The translations under genes and the position numbers were made by a program. A DNA stretch of 38,373 bases from Candidatus Cloacimonadota bacterium (GTDB taxonomy: Bacteria > Cloacimonadota > Cloacimonadia > Cloacimonadales > JAFGVF01), in the NCBI GenBank assembly GCA_016838885.1, contig JAEKNW010000276.1:1-38373 (forward strand), read 5' to 3'. Below are positions 30,675 to 38,373 of this stretch, one piece after another. The notes below the pieces were generated by a model. It made no database searches. It was given only the letters and a program-made list of their open reading frames with translations, and was not told the DNA's origin. Numbering within the stretch: position 1 is the first letter of the stretch; each line of letters begins with the position of its first letter.

Positions 30675-33136
30675 TAGTTTCTAGCCTCCTCTTTAGTTCT
30701 TTCTCTCATAAACAAAGCTCCACTAAAACATTTCTGTACGCAGATAGAGCAACCGATACATTTTGTCGCATCTGTTTCCGGTATTTTATCATCATTGAGA
30801 CTTATAGCTAAGTATGGACATCTTGTGCAATTACCACAATGTTCACATAAATCAGAGTCAACATCAGATATTCTCTTAACCGGTGAAATATCCATAAAGT
30901 CTAAAATTGGTTCTGGTAAGGCTACTCCTATTAAATCATTGATAGTCTTCATCTTTCTTTCTATCATTAGATAGGCTATGCCATCTTCTAAATCTTGAAT
31001 AACTTTCACTCCGTCTTTCATTACAGCAGTGCAGAATTGAACTGTTTTACAGCCTAAAGCTAAGAAATCAGCTGCATCTTTGTAGTTCATAGTCCCACCA
31101 TTACCGGAGATAGTCAGTCCTACTGACCAAGCTTTTGATAAGGTAAGATTTGAGATATATTTAACGGCATCACCGGACATACCGACCATGATACCATCTT
31201 CCCACTCTTTCTTGGTATCTTTCCTAAAGGCAACACTTGGGAAGGAGTTAGCTAGAGTTATCCCTGCTTTCTTGTTTGGATATTTATTAAAGGTATCTTT
31301 GATAGCTTCCAAGATAGGGACTATAGAAGTTACAGCACCGGTTAGTTTGAAGAGTTTAGGAATATCAGGATCTGATACTTCTAAAACCCAATCGATTACT
31401 TTTGCTGTTAATTCAGCATTTTGGGAAACTATATCACCTTCAGTTCCATCTCCCCCTTGCGGACAAGATAGACTATACTCAACTCCATGAACTTTAGCAT
31501 GATCGATAAGTTTGGTATTGGCTTGCCAAACAGCCTTATCTTCTTCATCATGACCAGTTACAGGTCCTCCGGTTGAGACAATAGTTAATCTGTCCGGAAA
31601 CTCTCTGATAATATTATGGGCGTTTTCCAGGACTTTTCTTAAAGGGACTTCTGACACATTATCACAATTTGCATAAGTCTCATCATTGAATTCAAACATA
31701 TAATCATGAGGAATATGGATATCTAAATCATCGAAGGCTGTTTTCATAACAGCACCTGCCCAGCCTGCTTCATAAGCTTTTTTAACTTGTTCATAGCCAT
31801 CTGATGGTGGGGCAGCTGATAGGATAAAGGGAGATCTCATCTCTCTACCAAAGAAGTCTGCTTTGATAGAAACTTGGTCTTTGTAGATATCTCTTAAAGC
31901 AATTTTGGATTTGGTGTGTTTATCAAACTTTTCACTCTTACTTTCTATCCCGAACTTTTCCATAATTTCAACAGCACAATTTCTACCACTAGCCACAGCT
32001 TCAACAACTGTAGTAGCTGAATTCTTCATATCCCCACAGGTAAAGATCTTCTCATTAGTGAAATTGTTATCAAGGCTGACCTTACTTCCCACTGCGAATA
32101 CAATATAATCATAGAAATCTGAATGAAACTCAGTATTAGGAATCTTTTCTATTTTTGCTAAATCAAACTCTCGTCCTTTTAGTCTAACTCTCTGACAATG
32201 AAGCTTTAAACCATCATCATCTGATTCTATCTCTTTGACTATAGTCCGGAAGTAATTTCCAAAGTTATTATTAAGAAGTTCTTTTTGTTCTTTAGCATCA
32301 AGTCGCATTTCTGAAAGATTCTCTAAGGTGAAGAAGTCAACAGTTTGAGCATCACTACTAATTGCTTTCATACCACAATCCATAGCAACTGCTCCTCCCC
32401 CAATGATAGCACATTTTGCGTCAGGCTCTAAATTATCTAGGCTTAAAAAGGATTTCCAGTCGTGGGCCAACTCTTTACCATGGATATTTAGTTTAACAGC
32501 TTGATCTTGTCCGCTGGAGATTACTACTGCATCATACATTTTGGCAAATTTATCTAAATCAACTATATTTGTTTTGTTATAAACTCTAATATTTTCATGA
32601 TGCAAAGCAGTCTCTAAATCACTATTAAGCACGTCTTTGGCCAGTCTATATTCAGGAATAAATCTACACATACCCCCCAGGTTATCTTCTCTTTCAAAGA
32701 TATCAACAGTAAATCCGTAATGAGCTAGGATATTAGCACAACCAACTCCGGCAGGTCCTCCACCAATAATCCCTACTTTTTTCTTCTGACTTTCATATTG
32801 TTCAAATTGAGCTTTAAAGCCCAATTCTTTACTCTTTTGAATAATTTTAGCTTGTACGTCAGGGATTTTAATAGGGTTATCAAAAGTCTCTCTGGAGCAG
32901 GCTGCCATACAATGAAAATCAGGACAGACGGATCCGCAGATTCCACCTAAGATATTCTTTGAGAGAATAATAGTAGCTGATCTTTTGATATCACTATCCA
33001 ATCCGTTTTTAACAGCTTTAATAAACTCTGCCGGTGAACAGGAAACTGGGCAGGCATCCATACAAGGCATTTCTTCACAAAACAAACATCTATCAACTTC
33101 AGTTTGAAATTGAGCGTCAGTTAAAAATTTATACAT
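30674..33136 (-). CDS. Multidomain FeS/FAD/FMN reductase of dihydropyrimidine-dehydrogenase architecture
   Basis: 820 residues in the order of mammalian dihydropyrimidine dehydrogenase (about 1025). An N-terminal cysteine-rich domain (C17/C20/C25/C29 and C67/C71/C76/C80) comes first. The FAD site (GGGPAG 125-130) and NAD(P)H site (GGGAVAMD 246-253) follow, then an FMN TIM barrel (about 425-740) and two C-terminal 4Fe-4S clusters (C764-C773, C793-C803). The active-site cysteine is C558 in SLSCPQGG. Of the uracil ligands of DPD, Asn609 and Asn736 appear kept (N490, N630), Glu611 is D492, and Asn668 is replaced by S555. E. coli YgfK has related domains in a different order (TIM-barrel part first). 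It lies between xdhB and ssnA, exactly where YgfK sits functionally. Inference: NAD(P)H- or ferredoxin-linked reduction of an oxopurine ring. Confidence 0.85.
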   Translation of the reverse strand: MYKFLTDAQFQTEVDRCLFCEEMPCMDACPVSCSPAEFIKAVKNGLDSDIKRSATIILSKNILGGICGSVCPDFHCMAACSRETFDNPIKIPDVQAKIIQKSKELGFKAQFEQYESQKKKVGIIGGGPAGVGCANILAHYGFTVDIFEREDNLGGMCRFIPEYRLAKDVLNSDLETALHHENIRVYNKTNIVDLDKFAKMYDAVVISSGQDQAVKLNIHGKELAHDWKSFLSLDNLEPDAKCAIIGGGAVAMDCGMKAISSDAQTVDFFTLENLSEMRLDAKEQKELLNNNFGNYFRTIVKEIESDDDGLKLHCQRVRLKGREFDLAKIEKIPNTEFHSDFYDYIVFAVGSKVSLDNNFTNEKIFTCGDMKNSATTVVEAVASGRNCAVEIMEKFGIESKSEKFDKHTKSKIALRDIYKDQVSIKADFFGREMRSPFILSAAPPSDGYEQVKKAYEAGWAGAVMKTAFDDLDIHIPHDYMFEFNDETYANCDNVSEVPLRKVLENAHNIIREFPDRLTIVSTGGPVTGHDEEDKAVWQANTKLIDHAKVHGVEYSLSCPQGGDGTEGDIVSQNAELTAKVIDWVLEVSDPDIPKLFKLTGAVTSIVPILEAIKDTFNKYPNKKAGITLANSFPSVAFRKDTKKEWEDGIMVGMSGDAVKYISNLTLSKAWSVGLTISGNGGTMNYKDAADFLALGCKTVQFCTAVMKDGVKVIQDLEDGIAYLMIERKMKTINDLIGVALPEPILDFMDISPVKRISDVDSDLCEHCGNCTRCPYLAISLNDDKIPETDATKCIGCSICVQKCFSGALFMRERTKEEARN

Positions 33137-35438
33137 ATAAACCTCTCTTTTTTATTTCTTCGATAGCCAACAAGACAGCTTCAGGTGTTGCCGGCATTTT
33201 TAAGTTTATTGATTCTGGTGATTTAGTTACATAACTAATGGCATTCATAATTGAGAACCATCCTGCTAAGCCATAGAGGAAAGGAGGTTCTCCCACAGCT
33301 TTTGAGCCTAAGACACTAGCTTGAGATCTCTCTTTATTGACTTGTTTAACAAGGAAATTTGAACAAACATCACTCATTGCAGGTATTTTATAAGTTGATG
33401 GGGTATTTGCCATACTTTCACCTTTTTCATTATATTTTACCTCTTCCATGGTACAATATCCTAAACCCTGAACTGTGGCTCCATATATTTGACCTTTATC
33501 AATTTCAGCATTTAGGGGAATCCCATTATCATGAACTACATAAATTGAATCTATTTTATAAGAACCTGTCAAGATATCAACTTCAGAAACCATAAGAGAT
33601 GCCCCATAAACGAAATAATAGAAAGGCCTTCCCTTGTTTGTGGTTTTATCAAAATCTATCAGAGGTGTCTTGTAAAAACTATGTTCTCCTAAATCAACTC
33701 TGTTCATATAGGCATAATGAGCCAGCTCTTTGAAGGTTAACGCCTTCTCGATATAACGTTTGGAGAATATTAAGTTGTTATCAAAGAGAACATCATCTAA
33801 ATCTACATTAATATCATACTTTTCTTTAAAGAGTTTTAAGGAAATCTCTGCCAAGCGGGCTTTTAAGTTTTCACTGGCTTGTCGCGCCGCATTACCGTTC
33901 AAGTCCGAACCTGAAGAGGCTGCAGTAGGTGAAGAATTTCCCACTCTTTTAGTATTAGTGCTTTCACTTCTCACATTATCCATGGTAATTCCTAAGCTTT
34001 CACAGACTACGGTTGCTACCTTGGTATAGAGTTGCTGTCCCATCTCTATGCCACCATGACTAAGGGAGATGGAACCATCCGAGTAAATCCAGATTAATGC
34101 TGAACCTTGATTAAGGAAAGTTGCTGTGAAGGAAATACCAAATTTACCGGTAACTATGCCTATTCCTCTTTTTCTATATTTATGATTATTATTAAAATCT
34201 GCTATCTCTGCTTTTAATTCTTGATAGTTAGATATTTCTTCTAAATCCTCTAACATCTCCAATCCTAATGCTTCTTGAACTTCCATCCCATACTGAGTAG
34301 TTTGGCCTAGCTGATAAACATTCTTTTTTCTGATATCCAATAAATCCATCTTTAGAGAGTAAGCAACTCTCTCCAAAGCAAGCTCAGTAGTTAAAATAGA
34401 TTGAGGAGCACCAAATCCTCTAAATGCTGTATTGGGAGGAAGATTAGTTCTATAGGCAGTACCTGTAATATTCATTTCCGGGATATAATAACCACTATCA
34501 GAATGAAGTAATGCTCTCTCTAAAATAGCAAAAGATAAATCAATATAAGCACCACCGTTAGCCTTAAGATCCAACTCATAACTTAGTAATTTACCCTCTG
34601 AATTATATTTTATCTTATAGCTGTTAACAAACTCATGACGTTTGCCTGTCCAGCTAATATCATCCTTTCTCTCTAAAGCTAGATAGACAGGTTTTTGGCA
34701 TATATAGCTGGCAATAGTTGCGATTCCTGCCCACAGGGTTGCTTGGGCTTCTTTCCCACCAAAAGCCCCACCTAATCTTCGGACATCAACAGTAATGTAA
34801 TTTGATGAGACTCCTAACAAGCGGGCACAGACTTCCTGCACTTCTGATACTGCTTGAGTTGAACTATAAACAGTGAAATATCCATTCTCCTCATTAGCCA
34901 CAAAACATCTCTGGGTCTCGAAATAGAAGTGTTCTTGAGCTCCAATAGTAAGATTACCTTGGAGTTCTCTTATATCATCCTTGGAGCAGGAGTCTATTCT
35001 TTGAAATAATCTTCTAGGACCATACTCACTCTTTGCCTGAACAGCATCATTTACTGTCAAGATAGGGATTTCTTCTTCATACTCAACTTTTATTTTTCTT
35101 GAAATGGCTATGGCATCTTCAAGAGTAGTAGCGACCACTATGGCAATTGGTTGGCCTACATAATTAACATCTTTGACTGCTAATAGAGGCTGGTTATCCC
35201 CATTACCATGGGCAATGTTATTTTCTCCTGGAATATCTTCATAAGTAATTAAGTGTTTAAAGTTGGGATTACTCTTGCTAGCTTCAGAATCAAGCTTTAT
35301 TATTTTTGCTTTAGCTTTGGAACTGACTACCGGGTAGGCGTAGAGACAATCTTTTGCTTGAAGAGCTATGTTTTCTACAAATGTAGATTTGCCTGTTAGG
35401 TGTAACTTCCCGGAAAGATGTTTAGAATTAACCTTCAT
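33129..35438 (-). CDS. xdhB: Xanthine dehydrogenase molybdopterin-binding subunit
   Basis: 769 residues, the size of Rhodobacter XdhB. All key residues of xanthine oxidoreductase can be placed: Q195 (SSTQ), E230 in GGAFGGKE (bovine Glu802), R267 in GKRHEF (Arg880), F339 in TAFRGFG (Phe914), F437 in GISFTATFLNQG (Phe1009) and the catalytic base E717 in GSKAVGEPPF (Glu1261). It therefore looks like a true hypoxanthine/xanthine dehydrogenase. The gene overlaps xdhA by 11 bp and the reductase by 8 bp. Depending on the direction of electron flow it could oxidise xanthine to urate or work on hypoxanthine. Confidence 0.95.
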   Translation of the reverse strand: MKVNSKHLSGKLHLTGKSTFVENIALQAKDCLYAYPVVSSKAKAKIIKLDSEASKSNPNFKHLITYEDIPGENNIAHGNGDNQPLLAVKDVNYVGQPIAIVVATTLEDAIAISRKIKVEYEEEIPILTVNDAVQAKSEYGPRRLFQRIDSCSKDDIRELQGNLTIGAQEHFYFETQRCFVANEENGYFTVYSSTQAVSEVQEVCARLLGVSSNYITVDVRRLGGAFGGKEAQATLWAGIATIASYICQKPVYLALERKDDISWTGKRHEFVNSYKIKYNSEGKLLSYELDLKANGGAYIDLSFAILERALLHSDSGYYIPEMNITGTAYRTNLPPNTAFRGFGAPQSILTTELALERVAYSLKMDLLDIRKKNVYQLGQTTQYGMEVQEALGLEMLEDLEEISNYQELKAEIADFNNNHKYRKRGIGIVTGKFGISFTATFLNQGSALIWIYSDGSISLSHGGIEMGQQLYTKVATVVCESLGITMDNVRSESTNTKRVGNSSPTAASSGSDLNGNAARQASENLKARLAEISLKLFKEKYDINVDLDDVLFDNNLIFSKRYIEKALTFKELAHYAYMNRVDLGEHSFYKTPLIDFDKTTNKGRPFYYFVYGASLMVSEVDILTGSYKIDSIYVVHDNGIPLNAEIDKGQIYGATVQGLGYCTMEEVKYNEKGESMANTPSTYKIPAMSDVCSNFLVKQVNKERSQASVLGSKAVGEPPFLYGLAGWFSIMNAISYVTKSPESINLKMPATPEAVLLAIEEIKKRGLYV

Positions 35439-36903
35439 TCATGGCCTCCTCTTTGAATTTCTCAAGATGCTTAATGACATGATTCCTGATTAAAATATGC
35501 CTATATTCTGAGCTTCCTCTTATATCACTTAGAGGAGTAAACTCTTGGGAAACCTTTTCTCCCAAATATTCTATATCTAACTCTTCTAGAGACTTTCCTC
35601 TTAATTCTAAAGCAATACTTAAAGCTAATTTCGGATATGGAGCCACTCCTCCAAAAGCAAATCTGGAGATATTCATCTTCCCCTTATCATATTCAATATA
35701 ACAGAAAGAACAAACAGAAGAGATATCTAAAGTCTTACGTTTGGCACTCTTTTCAAAACTATAAAAGCACTTATCTTGAAGGGGGATAATAATCTCTTTG
35801 ATAAACTCGTGATGCTTGAGTACAGTCTCCTTGTATCCTTTATAAAATTGGTCAATCGAGACTTCTCTCTCCCCATCTTCTCCAAAGAGAATTAATCTGG
35901 CATTTAAACCTATCAAGGAAGTAGCACAATCTCCTACCGGTGAAGCATTTCCAACATTCCCCCCGATAGAAGCTATGTTTCTAATTTGCTTAGAAGCCAT
36001 CTGAGAAACTACTTCTGCCAAAATGGGTAACTTGTCGCTTATTAATCTATTAGTTCTTATTGTTTCTAAGGTAACTGATGCCCCAATTGTTATATACTTA
36101 TCATCAGCTTTGACAGTTGTTAATTCCGGGATATAAGTAATATCCAAATAGTTCTTGAAGTAGCTTCTTCTCAAGTTGCCTACCACATATAAATCAGTGG
36201 CACCGGCAACTACTTTTATAGTCCCACTCCCCTTAAGTTTCTTTATTATCTCTTGATATTTAGCTAAAGACTTGATTAAATAATATCCTTCAACCCCTCT
36301 CCCACCTTGACTTTTCTCAGCAAAATTTAAGTTAAATGTTTTGTTCAAATCCGCTAATTTCTTATTACCTTCAAGAAGCTTCTTAGGTAAGATTTTATCT
36401 TGATGTTCACTAAAATAATTTATTATCTCCAGAGCTCCTTGGATAATATGGACATAACCTGTACAACGACAGAGATTACCATTTAAGGCTTCTCTTAACT
36501 CCTCTTCATTATACTCACTGTTCTCAGCCAGATAAGCAAAAATAGACATCACTATCCCCGGAGTACAAAATCCACACTGAGTACTATAATTATTATAGAG
36601 AATTTCTTGAATAGGGTGTAATTCAGAGTCTTTGCAGGTTAACCCCTCCACTGTAATTACATGCTTGTTCATTATCTTCTCAGCAGGATACAAACAGGAG
36701 TTTATGGCCTTGAATAACGGCTTATCCTCCTGATACTCTACAAGAGTTACTGTGCAGGCACCACAATCCCCTTCATTGCAGACACTTTTTGTGCCGTTTA
36801 AGTGATAGCTATCTCTTATAATCTCTAAAAGAGTAGTCCCAGGACTTATCTCTAAACTTTTCAATTCACCATTCAAAACAAATTTAATAATACTTGTCTG
36901 CAT
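35428..36903 (-). CDS. xdhA: Xanthine dehydrogenase FeS/FAD subunit
   Basis: 491 residues, the Rhodobacter XdhA layout with iron-sulfur and flavin domains in one chain. The first [2Fe-2S] cluster uses C42, C47, C50 and C70; the second uses C110, C113, C145 and C147 (CRCTGY). The FAD domain starts near 205 with VVAGATDLYV (231-240), TIGASVT (272-278) and IGGNVGNASPVGD (313-325). A CO-dehydrogenase flavoprotein C-terminal domain covers about 380-485. It accepts electrons from XdhB and passes them to NAD or another carrier. It starts 18 bp after guaD and overlaps xdhB. Within this window it is the only molybdenum-hydroxylase flavin subunit. Confidence 0.95.
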   Translation of the reverse strand: MQTSIIKFVLNGELKSLEISPGTTLLEIIRDSYHLNGTKSVCNEGDCGACTVTLVEYQEDKPLFKAINSCLYPAEKIMNKHVITVEGLTCKDSELHPIQEILYNNYSTQCGFCTPGIVMSIFAYLAENSEYNEEELREALNGNLCRCTGYVHIIQGALEIINYFSEHQDKILPKKLLEGNKKLADLNKTFNLNFAEKSQGGRGVEGYYLIKSLAKYQEIIKKLKGSGTIKVVAGATDLYVVGNLRRSYFKNYLDITYIPELTTVKADDKYITIGASVTLETIRTNRLISDKLPILAEVVSQMASKQIRNIASIGGNVGNASPVGDCATSLIGLNARLILFGEDGEREVSIDQFYKGYKETVLKHHEFIKEIIIPLQDKCFYSFEKSAKRKTLDISSVCSFCYIEYDKGKMNISRFAFGGVAPYPKLALSIALELRGKSLEELDIEYLGEKVSQEFTPLSDIRGSSEYRHILIRNHVIKHLEKFKEEAMNEG

Positions 36904-36921
36904 AAATTCTCTCTTTCTGTC

Positions 36922-38142
36922 TTATATTGTTACTTTCTTACCACTTATATAAACTTCCTCTACAGCATCCTTGCCTCTGACAAAGATCAGCTCAGACAAA
37001 AGCTCTTGAATCGTCTGTTGCGGATTTATATTCAAGACTAATAAATCAGCCTCTTTCCCAATTTCTATATTTCCAATAATATCATCTTTTGAAAGCACTT
37101 TAGCATTGCCCAAGGTAGCCAAATAGAATAACTCTTCAACTTCTATAGAATAGTCCAATTGCATATAGTTAGCCATTCTCATCTGATAAAACATATCTAA
37201 TGATGTTCCACCTGCTACATCTGAGCCTAATCCGAGAGTGAGATTATTGTCAATAAGTTTTTTATAGGGGAATCTGCCAGATTTCAAAAAGAAGTTTGAA
37301 TCCGGACAATGAGCTATCTTGGTATTACTATTTTTCATTAGCTCTAACTCCTTATCATCTAAGTGAATTACATGAGCCATTATGGTTTTTGGTCCTAAAA
37401 GATTGGCCCGGTAATAGACATCTGTATATGATTTAGCTTCAGGAAAAAGTTTTTTTACCAAGGCAATTTCATTATGATTCTCAGATAAATGGGTCTGAAT
37501 ATATTTATCATTCTCTTGTGCATAATTTCCAATCTTACTCATCAAGTTACTGCTACAAACAGGAGCAAAACGGGGAGTGAAAACATAATTTAAGAGACCC
37601 TTCTTATCCCACTGTTGACATAATTCAACAGATTCATTAAATGATTTATCTGTATTTTCTATTAAGCCTGGAGGAGTATTTTGATCCATACAAACCTTGC
37701 CGATCAAGGCTCTTATCGAAATTTTGTCAGCTTCTTCAAAAGCGATATTAGTTGCTTTTTGAGAACTTGTTACATAGATAGATGCAGTAGTAGTACCAAC
37801 TTGAATTAAATTCTTAAAAAAGTCCTGAGCAACATTTTGAGCATAATCAGGATTATTTAACTTCTCTTCTTCAGGAAAGGTATAAGTGTTAAGCCAATCC
37901 AGTAAATCACTCTTGTATCTCCCCCTAATTCTCCACTGGGATAAATGAACATGAGTGTCTATTAAACCGGGGATTATCACCTTATCACTCTTATCAATAA
38001 TTTCTATCTTAGTGCTGTTAAATTCCTGAGATGAAACAATATCCTTAATAATATTATTATCTATTGTAATTATAACATCCTTGAGATATTCACATTTTTT
38101 CTCTGATACAGGATTCAAGATGTTACACTTTATATATTTCAT
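36922..38142 (-). CDS. guaD: Guanine deaminase
   Basis: A 406-residue amidohydrolase with guanine-deaminase signatures: H64/H66 in PGLIDTHVHLSQW, the DWLNTYTFPEEEKL segment (82-95), THLSENHNE, the metal His in AHVIHL, HCPDSNFFLKSG and the Asp of GSDVAGGTS. It converts guanine to xanthine and ammonia, feeding the xanthine dehydrogenase encoded next. It is slightly shorter than E. coli GuaD (439). As first gene of purine unit 1 it has a GGACGG ribosome binding site and a short upstream region bordered by the repeat element at 38209. Confidence 0.94.
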   Translation of the reverse strand: MKYIKCNILNPVSEKKCEYLKDVIITIDNNIIKDIVSSQEFNSTKIEIIDKSDKVIIPGLIDTHVHLSQWRIRGRYKSDLLDWLNTYTFPEEEKLNNPDYAQNVAQDFFKNLIQVGTTTASIYVTSSQKATNIAFEEADKISIRALIGKVCMDQNTPPGLIENTDKSFNESVELCQQWDKKGLLNYVFTPRFAPVCSSNLMSKIGNYAQENDKYIQTHLSENHNEIALVKKLFPEAKSYTDVYYRANLLGPKTIMAHVIHLDDKELELMKNSNTKIAHCPDSNFFLKSGRFPYKKLIDNNLTLGLGSDVAGGTSLDMFYQMRMANYMQLDYSIEVEELFYLATLGNAKVLSKDDIIGNIEIGKEADLLVLNINPQQTIQELLSELIFVRGKDAVEEVYISGKKVTI

Positions 38143-38170
38143 AATTTCCGTCCTTTAGTTAAGTAGTCCA

Positions 38171-38198
38171 TTTTTAGTTTAATTAATTTTTGTGTAAA
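38171..38198 (-). promoter_or_regulatory. Weak candidate promoter for purine unit 1
   Basis: On the minus strand TTTACA (38198-38193) and TAAAAA (38176-38171) are separated by 16 bases, and the guaD ATG lies 28 bp further on. The region is so AT-rich that chance matches are expected. I saw no purine-riboswitch-like fold or clear operator in the 66 bp between guaD and the repeat. Confidence 0.3.
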
Positions 38199-38208
38199 GT
38201 TTTTTTTT

Positions 38209-38373
38209 AACCCGAATGGTGCAGTAAAGCTTTAGAGAAGAGTGCAGATTCTTTTAGCAAAATAACTTACAGATTTTGAAGGCATATAATATATATATTC
38301 CTGAAAATTATGGAAGTTACTTTTGCAAAAGAATATAGTGCTATTCTCAAAGATCTACTGCATTATTTGGGTT
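38209..38373. repeat. Complete quasi-palindromic MITE-like element, about 165 bp
   Basis: The two ends, AACCCGAATGGTGCAGTA and its inverted counterpart ending TGCATTATTTGGGTT, are imperfect inverted repeats of roughly 60 bp. They surround an AT-rich core containing ATATAATATATATA. The window ends exactly at the last GGGTT. A copy in opposite orientation forms the left window end and a shortened copy lies at 11792. No open reading frame fits inside, so if mobile it depends on a transposase elsewhere. Confidence 0.85.

Noticed and set aside
30674-33136. Naming this protein YgfK
   Set aside because: The functional position fits, but the domain order and the C-terminal FeS arrangement are those of dihydropyrimidine dehydrogenase, so the symbol would mislead.
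22476-35438. In-frame TGA (selenocysteine) in the molybdenum hydroxylases
   Set aside because: Both large subunits read through complete domains without an internal stop and end at normal family lengths, so no selenocysteine codon is indicated.
1-38373. tRNA, rRNA, CRISPR arrays, transposase genes, prophage
   Set aside because: I found no regularly spaced direct repeats, no cloverleaf-like or rRNA sequence and no mobile-element protein. The non-coding gaps are short apart from the left end.

Overview
The window is a 38.4 kb AT-rich bacterial segment in which every convincing gene lies on the minus strand, so transcription runs from high to low coordinates. The gene set suggests an uncultured, probably strictly anaerobic, Gram-negative bacterium. 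Supporting signs are outer-membrane proteins with signal peptides, a pyrophosphate-type phosphofructokinase, succinylase-type lysine synthesis, and intergenic DNA full of hairpins and short dispersed repeats. Candidatus Cloacimonadota or a similar phylum is my best guess, but no taxonomic marker gene is present. Both window ends fall inside copies of the same quasi-palindromic repeat, so this may be a whole contig whose assembly stopped at repeats.

Right half (38142 down to 18058): a purine-degradation locus in two transcription units. Unit 1 is guaD, an FeS/FAD xanthine dehydrogenase subunit, its molybdenum subunit, an 820-residue reductase with dihydropyrimidine-dehydrogenase domain order, ssnA-like, ygeY-like, and a DUF3078-like outer-membrane protein, ending in a strong terminator. 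Unit 2 is a zinc-ribbon threonine-synthase-like enzyme, a dihydropyrimidinase/hydantoinase, a second molybdenum hydroxylase (large and 2Fe-2S subunits), the carbamoyltransferase ygeW, a 492-residue PLP enzyme, a MocA/YgfJ-like cytidylyltransferase and XdhC. The likely logic: guanine is deaminated to xanthine; the molybdenum hydroxylases interconvert hypoxanthine, xanthine, urate or related oxopurines; the flavin reductase de-aromatises the ring; SsnA, the cyclic amidohydrolase and YgeY open and trim it; YgeW handles the carbamoyl group; and PLP lyases release ammonia from a diaminopropionate-type product. This matches the E. coli ygeW-ygfK-ssnA-xdhD type of cluster used by gut anaerobes, with notable replacements. 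The YgfK position is filled by a protein with a different domain order, and canonical YgeX is absent while two other fold-type II PLP enzymes are present.

Middle (17966 to 11962): a four-gene unit with its own promoter and terminator, encoding a hybrid sensor kinase, a small beta-barrel protein, an SPFH/prohibitin-like protein and a PPi-type phosphofructokinase.

Left (11763 to 828): nine tightly packed genes, probably one operon of mixed function: AMMECR1, YigZ/IMPACT, a ChaN-like lipoprotein-type protein, a ChaN fused to a degenerate M1 peptidase-like module, PsuG, a glycosyltransferase-Ppx/GppA fusion, a MalY/PatB aminotransferase, DapD and a class I aminotransferase. The last 827 bp are non-coding and packed with inverted and dispersed repeats. 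I saw no tRNA, rRNA, CRISPR array or transposase gene.
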